From Cyanidiococcus yangmingshanensis (Eukaryota; Rhodophyta; Bangiophyceae; Cyanidiales; Cyanidiaceae), in the NCBI GenBank assembly GCA_013995675.1, contig VWRR01000009.1, positions 1-64,000 on the forward strand: a stretch of DNA of 64,000 bases. Reading direction: 5' to 3'. Both the position numbers and the translations under genes were made by a program. Below are positions 10,627 to 21,301 of this stretch, piece after piece. Under the pieces are notes generated by a model that did not search any database, had not been told where the DNA came from, and was given only the letters and a program-made list of their open reading frames with translations. Positions within the stretch are counted from its first letter, which is position 1, and the number at the start of each line of letters is the position of its first letter.

Positions 10627-11829
10627 ATGCGTGGTCGCGTGCGACTGCGCTTTCAGTTTGCACCGCCAGAGGGAGGGTCTGATTCGGCCTCTGCAGCGGC
10701 GTTACTGGAGCGCTCTGATCGTTCGGGATCAGACGCAGCGCGGGATGTAATGTCGGTACCAGGCACTGTGGGCGAAAAGGGTACGCTCACAGCCGAGGCG
10801 CTCTGGGAGCTCGAGGCTAGTGGGCGGATTCGCTACCGTTATCGCGTTGGAGACAGGATAACTTGTCGGTTGCATCGCGCAGTGCCCCTGCGTTGGGTTG
10901 TCACAGTGTTTGGTTCGGAACCTGTAGCGAACGCCTCTTTGGTCTACCCAGTTTACAGCATTGATGATACGTTGGTATACGTGCGATTCGCGCTTCCGAT
11001 TCATACTGCTTTTGGTCGTTTTGTGGTCATCAAGTGTCAAGGCCAAGTGTGCGTCCTAGAATGGTCTGCATCGGACGTGTGGCGTGGCGAAGTATCTGTT
11101 CGTGACGGGGACCTAATCTGGCAAGGCGAGCTTGAGTATCAAGTTGTCGATCTTCCGGAGGCTCAGGCCAGGCAGGTCACCGCAGAAGACGCAATCTGGA
11201 ACGACTGTGCAGTGCAGCGGATCAAACTCGAAGCCCAGCAATCACTTTGCGACATGGATGTAGAAACACTGGAAAATTCTGTTGAGCGCTCGCCGCTAGC
11301 TCCAGAAGTGCAAGTCTTGTTATGGCCAGGAGTGCTTCATCCGCCGTGGCCACCTTTCGTGAGCAACGCAGGCGACCCTGAAACCGAACGCATGTACGCA
11401 GCATGGTTCCAGCATTCCGCAGCCGATGGCGCTGAACACTCGAATGCTATGCGAGTGCAACTGGAAGATACACTACGGGCGCTAGTGAGCGAGCCAGAAT
11501 GGAATGCTCTTCAGCGTTTTTCGCACCGGATGGCGAATGGCCTTGAGAGTGAGCCTTCCGAAAGGAGCAAGACCGCAACGGAAGGGTCCACCAAGAAAGC
11601 CTATGACATGCGCGGATCGACTCATCCAAGCAGAGAGCGCCTGTCCAGAGTTGGTAGCGGTAGCAACAGTAGCACCGCCCGGGACATACAATCACGATCA
11701 CGATGGCGCTCGTTGCTCTTCTGCCTCATCTGGTTCTCGGCTGTCGTCTGTGCTTTATATGTATATAAGCAAAATTTTGGCATTCCGGACACGGGCCAAA
11801 AATTTCGAGGCACGGGAATTTTCAAGTGA
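10627..11829 (+). CDS. tail-anchored protein with CBM20-like starch-binding domain
   Basis: The 400-residue product starts at an ATG after an upstream stop. Residues of about 115-195 resemble a CBM20 starch-binding module: YVRFALPIHTAFGRFVVIKC, then a Trp (WSASDVWRGEV) and the closing strand WQGELEYQVVD. The first 110 residues (MRGRVRLRFQF ... GRIRYRYRV) may be a second, degenerate copy. A polar linker follows, then one membrane helix near the C terminus (SLLFCLIWFSAVVCALYVY) and a tail of about 20 residues. That layout suggests a tail-anchored protein facing the cytosol, where red algae store floridean starch, so it could tether starch granules to a membrane. It recalls the topology idea of mammalian STBD1, though without sequence identity I can vouch for. 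The membrane anchor is clear; the CBM20 call is moderate. Confidence 0.6.
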   Translation: MRGRVRLRFQFAPPEGGSDSASAAALLERSDRSGSDAARDVMSVPGTVGEKGTLTAEALWELEASGRIRYRYRVGDRITCRLHRAVPLRWVVTVFGSEPVANASLVYPVYSIDDTLVYVRFALPIHTAFGRFVVIKCQGQVCVLEWSASDVWRGEVSVRDGDLIWQGELEYQVVDLPEAQARQVTAEDAIWNDCAVQRIKLEAQQSLCDMDVETLENSVERSPLAPEVQVLLWPGVLHPPWPPFVSNAGDPETERMYAAWFQHSAADGAEHSNAMRVQLEDTLRALVSEPEWNALQRFSHRMANGLESEPSERSKTATEGSTKKAYDMRGSTHPSRERLSRVGSGSNSSTARDIQSRSRWRSLLFCLIWFSAVVCALYVYKQNFGIPDTGQKFRGTGIFK

Positions 11830-13093
11830 CGACTGCGTCACCATCGAGACGAAAGACTGTACGATGATCGCGTTTGGTCTGGGACGCGCCCAGGCATGGG
11901 CGGCTCCATGAAACAACAATGCTGCGGATCGGGTATCGGCCCTCGAAAGCGAATAAAATGGACTATATGTAAAATACAGCAGGGAAGGACTGATACAGCC
12001 AGTGACTTGCCCAGGACCAAGATTCGCATCTACGTATCTCTACACGACCTGGCTGGCGCGGCTTATTGCCGTAAATGACAACAAATGGCTACAGGTACGA
12101 GACGAAGGGGCCGTGCGTTGAATGTCGCAATCCCAAGTGCTTTTTTCGCCCGAGATCGATCGTACATCACGTCCTGTCGGGTGGAGAGGGTATAAACCGA
12201 GTCACACACGAGTCGTATGTTTGGATAGAGTCGGAAAGCTGATCATTCCTGCACTGAAATCTACTGTATCCGAAACGAAGTATTGACTGACAGAAATGGT
12301 GCCGCGCCGACTCGTGGACGAGAGAAGAATCCGCGAGATGACTGCACAAATGCACCCATTCTGTCGAGAACAATGCAACTCGTGCCTCTCATGCTTGACC
12401 AGACCCAATGACGAAAAGCAGCGCCTCACTGGACCAGTGTCGCCGTTGCTGCTCCAGCCCTCTGCATCTACACACTCGGAACACTAAAGATCGAATGGCC
12501 AAAGCATACGCCCTCACTGCGAATCTGCGTTCTTCGCGGTAGACGGGGCGCAAGCTTGCACCGACTCGAGAGTTTCCTAAAAGTAACCTGCGAATCACGT
12601 CAACTTCCGGCAACGTACCGACGCCCTTGCGCAGCGTACGTCAAGCCGCAGCACTTGTGACGGCGTCTTCGAGACCTCGGAAACAACATGAAGAATACGA
12701 TCCAAAAATAATCAGAACCATAACATTGATCATGAGTTTGATTATCACAAAATTTCAATGGCAAGTTTCATCGCAACAATTTCGGAAATAAACATCATAA
12801 AATCTTTGACACCGGCGCTCGTGATCCTACATAGGTAATGACGACATCCAAGGCATGGTCTAGAAATCCACCATTCTAAACACATAGGCAATAACGAGAT
12901 CTATGCCAGAGATCCCTCGGATCAAAACCCCAGCAATGGAGCATTCGACACCGCGGCGAGCGCGCGACGCCCGTCGACCGTTGCCAGCGCCAAGGACGTG
13001 GCTCACGAATTTGGCCGTTTCTCCTGCCAGCTGCACAGAACGCGTCCTTTCGCAACCGCAGCGGAATGACTGTTCAACAGGGTGGTGATTGAT
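11830..13093. other. intergenic, with an A/T-rich patch
   Basis: About 1.26 kb without a recognisable gene lies between the CBM20-like gene and the PIP kinase, both on the plus strand. A clearly A/T-rich patch at about 12690-12830 stands out against the G+C-rich surroundings. No RNA gene or repeat was recognised. Confidence 0.4.
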
Positions 13094-15412
13094 ATGGGAA
13101 ATATTCGTTCGTTCCTGTACGAAGGCGTGAAAGATACTGAAATACTGGGAGAAAGTTTGCAGAAGCAGTCAGGAACGGGAGCAGCGATGGCTCGAACGAC
13201 AGCAACGCAGCTTGATGCAGCTGACGCCGACCTCGCGGTCGCTGAAGCTTTGACATTGGCGTCTAACTTAAACGGCTCGCTCGCTCAAGGTGCCAAGCTG
13301 GAAACAGCGGGTCACGTGGCAGAGAGTACCAGGGCAGGCACGCTTATGGTGAGCACAGGGGAACGGGTTCCGCTCCAAACAGAGCGCGGCCAAGTCGAAA
13401 ACGCGTCCGTTGCCAACGATGGGCAGTACAGTGCAAAGACATCGCAGTCCGTGTCCACAGAAAATCACTTGGTCGACTGGAAGAGAGAGGTAGACACGAT
13501 GCGTGGTGTTCGCGCGGGTCGCTTGCGTCGGCCACCACCGCTCCAAGTCGCAGTGGCATCCTACCAAAACAGCACAGAGCCTCCGAGCCCTGTCCTGGTG
13601 CTGGTGGGGAACGCTGACATAATTGGTCTGGACTCAGGTGCCAGCTCGGCGTCAACGACCGGGTCGGGGTCCTCAGAGGGCGCCCCCACAGGCACAGCGA
13701 TCAGCACGAGCCCATCGGCGCTCTCCACCGGACCGAGTGCGGCGACATCCGGCTCCCTGAATGAGATGCGCTCGTTCGCACCCGTAGACGGCAGTGTCCA
13801 GACACCACAAGATGTGTCTTCGATGCAGTCACCATACTTGGGGGGTTCTCAGATCAGCGACCGCGCCCCCGGCTCTGCCAGAGGAGCTGACGAAATTCGC
13901 GAGCCTCCTCATCAGCGTGGCAGCCACAGAAGAACACAGCGGCGCCGAGTTGGAAGAGGTCGAGCTTCCTCTCTTTTGCCGCCGCCCTTGCCACCAATGA
14001 TCGAGCCCGCTGTACATACTTACGTTGACGCGTTGCCAGCGATGCCACCCAAATCACCGTTGCCGGGATCTGCTCGAGGGTCGCTGCTCCATGTGGGGTA
14101 CCCCCCAGAGAACGGGCCTTGCCACTCTGCCCGAGTAACCGGCACGTACAATCTTCTGCACCCTTTCACTCGTCGCGGAAACTTCCAGATTCGCCACGGA
14201 GAGGTCATATTCAAGGGCCATCGCTCTTACCACTTGATGATACAGATCAAGGCGGGCATTCGCTATACCGTTGAACGTCAGAATGCGCTGGCATCTCGCA
14301 ATCTATGTATGGCAGATTTTCGGACAACGACTACGACTCGTTTCCCAGCGCTCGGTTCAGCGGATACGCCACCAATCGAGAAAGGCTTTACTTTCAAGGA
14401 CTATGCGCCGATGGTATTCCGCCACCTACGCCAGCGTTATGGGATCACTGCAGCGTCGTATCTACGCTCACTGTGCGGTCAGGAGGCGCTACGTGAAGCC
14501 ACCACTCCAGGGAAAAGTGGCTCGCTCTTCTACTACAGCAGTGATGACCGCTTCATTCTCAAAACGCTCTCAAAACAAGAGGCTACTGTCCTTTTGAGTA
14601 TCCTTCCTCAATATTACTTTCACATGATGAAGAACCCGGAATCACTGATCACCCGCTTTTTCGGCCTGCATCGGATCACGACGCATCGACTGGGTCTGCG
14701 ACGCCGACGCATCCGCATTGTCGTTATGAGCAATTTTCTGCCGACGAGAACCCCCATTCATCTGCGATACGATCTCAAAGGGAGCACCCACGGTCGATTC
14801 TCGAGGACGCCAGCTTCGTTAATGAACGGCTGCCGAGACGACGATGAAAAGCAGCAAGAAGCGCGTCGGCGACGGCCGAGTCTCATCTGGAGGGCGCAGC
14901 CGTCGGACCCCCGACAGCCACGCAAAGACTTGGACCTGTTTCGCGACGGTGTTGGCCCCATCGCCATCGATCGACGGTTGCGAAGACGAATGTTGAACCA
15001 GATTGATATGGACTGTCTGTTCTTAGAGAGTGTCCATATCATGGATTATTCGTTTTTATTGGGTTTGCACCGGATGGAGACATCGACCAATGCGCCAATG
15101 TCAGCGGATACCCGGCGAACACCCGCTGATCCCTCCGACAAAACATCCAATAGCTGGGTCGGCATTCTTCGGAGCGGAGAACAAGTTCGTCTCTTTTTCG
15201 GAATCATTGATGTGCTCGATCGATACAACACCGAGAAGCAACTAGAACACTGCTGGAAAGCGCGCATCCTCTGCCTGCAGGACACGATCAGCGTGATTGC
15301 GCCGAGCTCGTACGCGCGACGTTTCCGTAACTTTCTCGAGAAGGCTTTCGTGCCATTGTCGCGAACGCCTCGCTCCGTCACTCAGACCACTGACAAGCTT
15401 GAGGAACGCTAA
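13094..15412 (+). CDS. phosphatidylinositol phosphate kinase (PIP5K family)
   Basis: The product has 772 residues from the first in-frame ATG; the GTG codons just ahead are not plausible eukaryotic starts. The first 350 or so residues are polar and Ser/Thr/Gly-rich, probably disordered. The kinase domain fills about 385-770. It has KGFTFKDYAPMVFRHLR, a glycine-Ser loop (GKSGSLFYYSSDDRFILKTL) with the ATP-binding Lys, the family hallmark YDLKGSTHGR (near 559), and IMDYSFLLGLH (near 650), which contains the catalytic MDYS. The late strand VRLFFGIIDVLDRYNTEKQLEHCWK also fits. PIP kinases phosphorylate phosphatidylinositol phosphates, usually PI4P to PI(4,5)P2, at membranes. The exact lipid specificity cannot be read here. 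There are no MORN repeats like those of plant PIP5Ks. Confidence 0.93.
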   Translation: MGNIRSFLYEGVKDTEILGESLQKQSGTGAAMARTTATQLDAADADLAVAEALTLASNLNGSLAQGAKLETAGHVAESTRAGTLMVSTGERVPLQTERGQVENASVANDGQYSAKTSQSVSTENHLVDWKREVDTMRGVRAGRLRRPPPLQVAVASYQNSTEPPSPVLVLVGNADIIGLDSGASSASTTGSGSSEGAPTGTAISTSPSALSTGPSAATSGSLNEMRSFAPVDGSVQTPQDVSSMQSPYLGGSQISDRAPGSARGADEIREPPHQRGSHRRTQRRRVGRGRASSLLPPPLPPMIEPAVHTYVDALPAMPPKSPLPGSARGSLLHVGYPPENGPCHSARVTGTYNLLHPFTRRGNFQIRHGEVIFKGHRSYHLMIQIKAGIRYTVERQNALASRNLCMADFRTTTTTRFPALGSADTPPIEKGFTFKDYAPMVFRHLRQRYGITAASYLRSLCGQEALREATTPGKSGSLFYYSSDDRFILKTLSKQEATVLLSILPQYYFHMMKNPESLITRFFGLHRITTHRLGLRRRRIRIVVMSNFLPTRTPIHLRYDLKGSTHGRFSRTPASLMNGCRDDDEKQQEARRRRPSLIWRAQPSDPRQPRKDLDLFRDGVGPIAIDRRLRRRMLNQIDMDCLFLESVHIMDYSFLLGLHRMETSTNAPMSADTRRTPADPSDKTSNSWVGILRSGEQVRLFFGIIDVLDRYNTEKQLEHCWKARILCLQDTISVIAPSSYARRFRNFLEKAFVPLSRTPRSVTQTTDKLEER

Positions 15413-15932
15413 CAGAGGGTTTGCCCAGCGCGCGACCCAGGAGGAGAAAAATCACTTCTGCAGCTTTTACTATTTCCAAAGCGGCCTCGGACACTGTCTG
15501 GAATTGAGCGGTCGATGCCATCGCAAAGCAATCGCCTCTTTTCCGGCCATACCATCAATGGAATGAGCGCAGCGAGCACCGTCGGCTCTGGGTTGATCAT
15601 CTAGCCGGTCTTTGGTACCGGCGGATGCGCATCTACTTGTTCGCTAGAAACAGTGACGCCAGACTCGTTACGCGCTTCGTACATGCAGTTCTATTGACGA
15701 CATGCAACTATGAACTTGGTCGAAAATACGGGTTCTATGTTTCAGAGCATGCCTCGATGCAAACTCGTTCTTCAAGTAACATCGAATTGCGTCTGCCGCA
15801 TGGCAACGAATGCATACTTGCAATCTATTGACGACTCGCGCGGCCGTGACTCGTTCGGTTCCGAACAGCTTGTGACTCTTGGAGAATCGTGGGGCGCGAG
15901 ATGCCTCACCATGCACTCATTCGTGGACGAGG
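15413..15932. other. short intergenic region between convergent genes
   Basis: About 500 bases lie between the stop of the PIP kinase (plus) and the end of the small membrane-protein gene (minus). It would contain both 3' ends. I see nothing else. Confidence 0.4.
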
Positions 15933-16480
15933 TCACTCGTCGCCGTCATCGTTGAGACTGATTTGGAGCGTGCTCAATAGGTACGGATCAAATATGAATG
16001 GGTCGATGGCATACACGTCTCTGTGCTGGGGATCAAGAGCAAAACCTCCAAATGCCTTTACGAGTATTGGTCCTCGTGTGTCCAGCAGGTGTGTCGCGAA
16101 ATAGCTCCAGAGCTGCGAAATCATCCGACGTGCCCGGAACGTATCTCCAAAACTTCCACGTAGTGATGCAACCAGACTGCTGCACTGGCGATATCGCCTC
16201 CTCGTTAAAACAAAGGCACCAGGCGGATATGCGCTGCGTGGTGGTTGGGCGCCCACCCCCATACCAAAACGCTGCGAAGAACGTTGTTGAAGACCTTTGG
16301 TATCGCAGCGGTGAGCGCCGCAATGCCCACCACGAGACAACCGCAGAGTATCCAGTACGAATCTCGAAATCCCGTCCGGGAACCTGAGGAGAGGCCAGGG
16401 TCTCCCGAGAAGAGGCGCCCTCGGGACGAGTATCCGGCCAATCGGTCCACATGTACCAATACGGCCGCGATGTTTATCAT
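15933..16480 (-). CDS. small membrane protein of unknown function, in two frames (candidate 80-nt intron)
   Basis: A minus-strand frame starts at ATG 16480 and contains one good membrane helix (YWILCGCLVVGIAALTAA). A second frame ending with TGA at 15933 reads convincingly as protein (RARRMISQLWSYFATHLL, DPFIFDPYLLSTLQISL). Removing 16264-16185 (80 bases, beginning GTATGG, with TTTTAAC about 25 bases before the closing CCAG) joins them into one frame of 155 residues. Two +1 frame steps would also join them. I do not recognise the family. The intron is a proposal based on borders and frame only. Confidence 0.4.
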
Positions 16481-16567
16481 GATCGCGATGGTTGACTAGC
16501 AACCTCGTTCAGGCAAGGAAATAGAAAGATGTGTATCGCCGCCGCGCATTCTGGTCCAGCGTGCTCT

Positions 16568-17965
16568 TCAACGCGGTCCGCCAGGCATAGGAAACCGGGT
16601 TGCAAACGCACGAACTTCCTCCCGTAAAGCTGCTATTTCCGTGCGCCCCGCCAAGGCTCGTTCAAAGTCGACCAATTTTTTGCCAGACTCTTTCTGAATG
16701 CTTAAGCTTAGCTGCACCGCTCGATGCAAAAACTCCGCTACCTTTTCAAAGTCTTTTTCCGAGAAGCCACGACTCGTAAGCGCCGGTGTCCCAATGCGCA
16801 CGCCGCCGGGAGAGAGCGCGTTTGTGTCACCCGCAACAGCGTTCATATTCAGCGTAATGCCGATCAGATCGCAGAGCTTCTGAACTTTGTTTCCGGTAAG
16901 ACCCTCTGGTCGCAAATCCCACAAAACCAGGTGATTGTCTGTGCCGCCAGTTACCAGCGTGTAGCCCCGTGACACAAGCGCCTTGGCTAGCGCTTTCGCA
17001 TTGGCGCAGACTTGTTGCTGGTATGTCCGAAACTCTGGTGTCGCTGCCTCTCGAAGAGCGACGCCCAACGCGGCCATGGTCGCGTTGTGTGGGCCACCCT
17101 GACAGCCAGGAAAAACCGCTTCATTAATCTCTGTCTCGTATTGGCGACGACAGAAAATCATACCCTGACGTGGCCCTCGAAGCGACTTGTGCGTTGTAGT
17201 GGTGACAACGTCGCAAAACGGGAACGGGGAGGCGAGTTCTCCGGCAGCGACCAGCCCCGAGTAATGCGCCATGTCACACATGAGCATGGCCCCAGCCTTG
17301 TCAGCGATCTCTCGCATTCGTGCATAGTCCCAGTCCCGAGGGTACGCTGAGGCGCCGCAGATGAGCAAGCGAGGGCGATACAGCAGTGCCAAGTCCTCCA
17401 AGCGATCATAGTCCACGTATCCCGTCTGGGGGTCCACCTGATAAGGTAGAGATTCGAAGTAGATGGAGGTCGCCGAAACCCGCTTTCCTTTGGCCGTGTA
17501 GAATCCATGAGTCAAGTGTCCTCCAGAGGGTAAGCCAAGCCCCATGATGCGATCGTGAGGCCGCAACAGGGCCGTGTACACAGCAAAGTTGGCTGGCGAG
17601 CCTGAATAGGGTTGAACGTTCACGGCCCACTCCTGGGGCTCGAGACCGAAAAGGCTCAGCGCTCGCTGTTGCACCAACCGCTCCAGTTCGTCAACAACCT
17701 CCGTGCCGCCATAGTACCGCTTGCCGGGATACCCTTCAGAGTACTTGTTGGTGAAGCACGAGCCGAGCGCCTCCATCACTGCCCGGGAGGTAAAGTTTTC
17801 CGACGCGATCAGCTCGAGGCCATCGGCTTGCCGTGCTTTCTCCTGGCGAATAAGGGCAGCGACTTCGGGGTCAACATCGTCCAACGGGCGATTCCCCGGA
17901 AAGCCCTCGAACTCCGGTCTGTACTGATCAGCAGTGTAGCATTCTCGCGTGGTTGAATTAACCAT
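16568..17965 (-). CDS. SHMT: serine hydroxymethyltransferase
   Basis: The 465-residue product is a complete PLP-dependent SHMT, interconverting serine plus tetrahydrofolate with glycine plus methylene-tetrahydrofolate. Visible hallmarks are [20 protein letters not shown], the substrate loop [15 protein letters not shown], and [15 protein letters not shown]. The PLP-lysine motif [14 protein letters not shown] puts the Schiff-base Lys near 259. [17 protein letters not shown] is the C-terminal arm. The start is the first ATG (MVNSTTREC); the GTG ten codons upstream is unlikely. With only about 30 residues ahead of the conserved core there is no clear targeting peptide, so this is probably the cytosolic form. 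Confidence 0.95.
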   Translation of the reverse strand: MVNSTTRECYTADQYRPEFEGFPGNRPLDDVDPEVAALIRQEKARQADGLELIASENFTSRAVMEALGSCFTNKYSEGYPGKRYYGGTEVVDELERLVQQRALSLFGLEPQEWAVNVQPYSGSPANFAVYTALLRPHDRIMGLGLPSGGHLTHGFYTAKGKRVSATSIYFESLPYQVDPQTGYVDYDRLEDLALLYRPRLLICGASAYPRDWDYARMREIADKAGAMLMCDMAHYSGLVAAGELASPFPFCDVVTTTTHKSLRGPRQGMIFCRRQYETEINEAVFPGCQGGPHNATMAALGVALREAATPEFRTYQQQVCANAKALAKALVSRGYTLVTGGTDNHLVLWDLRPEGLTGNKVQKLCDLIGITLNMNAVAGDTNALSPGGVRIGTPALTSRGFSEKDFEKVAEFLHRAVQLSLSIQKESGKKLVDFERALAGRTEIAALREEVRAFATRFPMPGGPR

Positions 17966-19651
17966 GTGAAGCGTTACAGGAATTTTTAGGTGCACTCACG
18001 ACGATAGCAGGTGTCAAATGCGATAGACGACGATCGACCGACCAGCGTTGGCGGCTCGATTCGGACGCGTGACTGCCTCGTCATCCCGCGTCCCGAGACG
18101 ACCGAGTGCTTGCGTGCTGTGGAGCGCATCGAGTGCATAGATGTTGATTTGGACTCGAGCAGGCACGAAAGAACGAATGAGTACGTAGATGGACGGGTAT
18201 ATCAGTGTTGCTCGATTTCCAGAATATGGCGGTGCAGCAACACAGAACGTTTCGATCCAATGATCGCTCGGAGGGACGCTACTGGGTCCTTTCACCAATG
18301 CCAGCCGAGACGCAGTCGCTTTCTTTTCAACCAGGTGAGTGAGATGTTTGCATCTGACCGTTGAACCTGCTTGAAGCCCATTTTGAATGCATCGATGGAC
18401 GATATCGGAGATGCATCCTCGCGAACGGTTGAAGAGCTGAAATAACCAAGCGTGGATCACCAAAGGGTCGGGAGCCATACCCGTCCCTGTCAGCGTTTGT
18501 GACCCCCTGGGAGAACGATGCGTTCCGTCAAAGCATGTCTCTGGTCGCTGCGGACGCAAGCATCTCCTTGAATGATCTGGACCGTGGCCACACCGACGAC
18601 GGATATTGCACTGAGAGCAGACCGCGGCCGCTGAGGTGCTCGAGCTTGCCGTTTGCTTCAGACTACCGGCAACGACGTGGCGTATGTGTTGGCGAGAAGA
18701 TGTATTCGGCTAAGCGCTGTCCCCGGAGGCGATGCGTAGAACCATGAAAAGGTCGCGCGCGGCAGCTGTCGCCAGCTTAGACTCGCCGCGTAGTTGTGGA
18801 AAACGGAGAGCAACGACGCCTCTGAGCGCCAACGATCAGCGAGCACTTTTCCCACGATCCAAGCACAGAGAGGCCCTGTTGTCGTATCCGTGTCTATGAC
18901 TGGCGTAGCTCGCACGCAATGTGAGCGCGTGTGCTCGCTCGGCCATCCTTCGAATACTTTTCGATCAAGCGCCGTTTCGGGCGCAAACTTGTGCTGGCCA
19001 CGACTGTTCGCGGCACAAGTAGGGCTCAAGCGTCTGACAGCACTGCCACTGAAAAGTTGTCCGCAATATGGAAACAGCTTCGCGAGAACTGACGGACAGG
19101 TTTGGCAGCCCGATTGGACGGCTCGAACCGCAAGGTTATATACCCCTTCTAGAGGTAGTTGTTTGAGTTCATTATCGAGCGGCGTCCTTCCAACTGATCA
19201 TACGCTTTACTTCCTGATGTACGGCTATTGGACAGCTAGTTTCCTTCATGAAGTTCGGAAACGATTCCTGTTTCCCTTGATGTTTTGGTGAGGTCCGCGA
19301 TCATCCATCGCTGTCGCCGTTTCTGACGAGGGAATCGGCAGCGCGAGGTGAACAAAATCTGCGCTCCAAAGTACGCGAGCTCAACGAGCAGTTGCTTTTC
19401 CTGCTCTTGAGCTGCTTGAACTTTGAGCGCACCCCGAGCGTGCTAGAGGCGCGTTAGACAAGGATCACCGAGTCATCGAAGAAACCACTGTAACAGGTTA
19501 TGTCGGCGAACGAACACAAGCTGCAAGCCGCGAGCTCAAACATATATCGTTGCCGCCTCATAGAAACGGGTAGATTAGAATTTCGTCCTGCACAAACTCC
19601 GGAATTCATGACGCTAGGATGCTGTCAGCAAGCGCATACGTCAGGGAAGCC
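17966..19651. other. gene-poor stretch upstream of SHMT
   Basis: About 1.7 kb without a recognisable gene. Several overlapping frames of 120-180 codons exist on both strands (for example 18014-18559 minus and 18794-19291 plus), but they lack motifs and look like chance frames in G+C-rich DNA. The SHMT promoter should lie at the left end. Confidence 0.4.
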
Positions 19652-19930
19652 TCATTCCGTCATCGAAGCCTGGTTCTCCTGGAGCGCACCACCCGCGCCA
19701 CTCGTTCGAGCCGTTTTATGCTCCTGTTCTAGCTGCGCCTTGGTCTGCTGAATAAGCACGCGCATCTGTTGCGCAATTTCTCGCAGCCGAAGCAGCTTCT
19801 TGCGTGCGCGGACTGCAGCCGCCTTGTTTCCCTTTTCGAAAAACTTGGTTGTGTCCTCATAGACGTCTTCAAAAGCGGCCTTGAGCTCTAAAAACTTGGC
19901 CATACCAGCCTCTGTGTTATTGCCAACCAT
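19652..19930 (-). CDS. histone H1-like protein of the bacterial Hc1 family
   Basis: This 92-residue protein starts at ATG 19930. Its core reads FLELKAAFEDVYEDTTKF, then FEKGNKAAAVRARKKLL, then RLREIAQQMRVLIQQTKAQ. The string KGNKAAAVRARK followed by a Lys/Arg-rich amphipathic helix is the hallmark of Hc1-type histone-like proteins known from chlamydiae and Bacteroidetes, which are small helical DNA-compacting proteins. The C-terminal 20 residues are polar and lack the Lys/Ala repeat tail of some chlamydial members. Eukaryotic linker histones have a different winged-helix fold, so this is not an ordinary H1. It might work in the nucleus, or in plastid or mitochondrial nucleoids, but no targeting peptide is seen. 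Bacterial ancestry is inference. Confidence 0.7.
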   Translation of the reverse strand: MVGNNTEAGMAKFLELKAAFEDVYEDTTKFFEKGNKAAAVRARKKLLRLREIAQQMRVLIQQTKAQLEQEHKTARTSGAGGALQENQASMTE

Positions 19931-20329
19931 TTCTAGTCTTCAAGAAACTGAAAAAAAACTTCGATATTGAGCTACGAAAGAAGCACTTTCTATCAAAAAG
20001 CGTAGGGTTTCGCGGGTATCGGGTTCGAACGACCGCGAAGACACGTGGCGGCGCGAACGAAAAAACGGGTTTGGGGCGTTTCTAGAAAAGCGTGTATCTA
20101 CGGTTCTCCCAAGCGACTAGGTTTTTGTCTATGGAAGAATCAAGAAGTTGCCGAGATAGCGAAGCAAGAGCTCTGACGTCTCCGTTCTGCTAGACAGTTC
20201 GGGTCCCGTAAAAGCGTCGTTCCGTAAACAGAAGAATTGTGAGCGCAAATGCCGCTAACGCGACCATCGCAGCGGGTGGGCGCGAACGCGCGCCGCCGCG
20301 CGAAAGCGGCATGGATTCAAATCGGCACA

Positions 20330-20542
20330 ATCTGGCCGGCAACGGATCGATTGGCTTGCCGCGATCAGTTCATGAAAGGATAGAATTGTACAGGAAAGCG
20401 ATCTGGTCGGCAACGGATCGATTGGCTTGCCGCGATCAGTTCATGAAAGGATAGAATTGTACAGGAAAGCGATCTGGTCGGCAACGGATCGATTGGCTTG
20501 CCGCGATCAGTTCATGAAAAGATAGAATTGTACAGGAAAGTG
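20330..20542. repeat. three tandem copies of a 71-base unit
   Basis: Near-identical units begin at 20330, 20401 and 20472, each starting ATCTGG and containing GCAACGGATCGATTGGCTTG. They differ at only a few positions. The period is not a multiple of three, and no gene crosses it. There are no spacers, so this is not a CRISPR array. Confidence 0.95.
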
Positions 20543-21205
20543 CATGCTCTGCGGATCCCAGAAAGCCAACCACCTGGCGTGTCTGGGCGAATGCTGGCGC
20601 CCTGGTGCGCGAGGGCGGAACGTTCACGTGACGTAGCTGCTTGCGCATTACCACAAAGTTTGCGTTGGTGGTGTATCGTTCCCTGTAGGTCTTCGTTTAG
20701 AAACCTAGACGGTACGGCCAAGGTCTGCGGTCTAAGTCCTGGGCCCGCTGAACCGAAGTGCTGCGCTAGAGTTTCTCGCGCCTCGGTTGCGGGAACGCTA
20801 CTCGACCATTATGGGTTGATGTGTATCGTTTACGAATAGATTTATCGCAGAACTCAGTATGATTGGGGCGCTTTCGAGCGTGGTTTGCGATACACTCACT
20901 TAAGCGCAATGGGTCGAGACATGCACAAGCCTGGTTCGCAAACGACATCGCTTCTGTCAAGTCGAATGTTCGGCCAATAGGTCAATTTCCCGCTTTTCCG
21001 AAAAGGAGTTAACTTATCTTGGGTGCATCTGTACTAGCACAAGGTCGGAGCGTGACGTCGGCTGTTGGACACACCCGGAATACCTGTTTGTTAGCGAAGC
21101 ACAGGGCGTTTCCAACGGTGAATCGAGCGTACGCCTTTCCCGTATGCTCACTCATTGGCAATCGTCGGGTCCAATCAATAGGGAGCGCACGCCTGGTCCA
21201 AAAGA

Positions 21206-21220
21206 GGGACCGTCGGTCCC
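21206..21220. repeat. short inverted repeat
   Basis: GGGACC-GTC-GGTCCC is a perfect 6-base-pair hairpin with a 3-base loop. No gene ends nearby, so its role is unknown. Confidence 0.7.
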
Positions 21221-21275
21221 AAAGAGCACGAACAATACCTCATATTCGTGCGTGCACGGTCTATCCTCGGTGAGT

Positions 21276-21301
21276 CTCCCGAATCCGCAGCGATTCGGGA
21301 G
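21276..21301. repeat. inverted repeat with 10-base-pair arms
   Basis: CTCCCGAATC and GATTCGGGAG pair perfectly around a 6-base loop. It sits in the intergenic region upstream of the phosphate translocator. It could be a hairpin in an RNA or a palindromic binding site; nothing else supports either. Confidence 0.75.

Noticed and set aside
20015-20040. GGGTTCGAACGACC as a tRNA T-loop
   Set aside because: The stem does not pair and no acceptor, D or anticodon arm can be drawn upstream.
20330-20542. CRISPR-like array
   Set aside because: The copies are head-to-tail without spacers, only three in number, in a eukaryotic genome.
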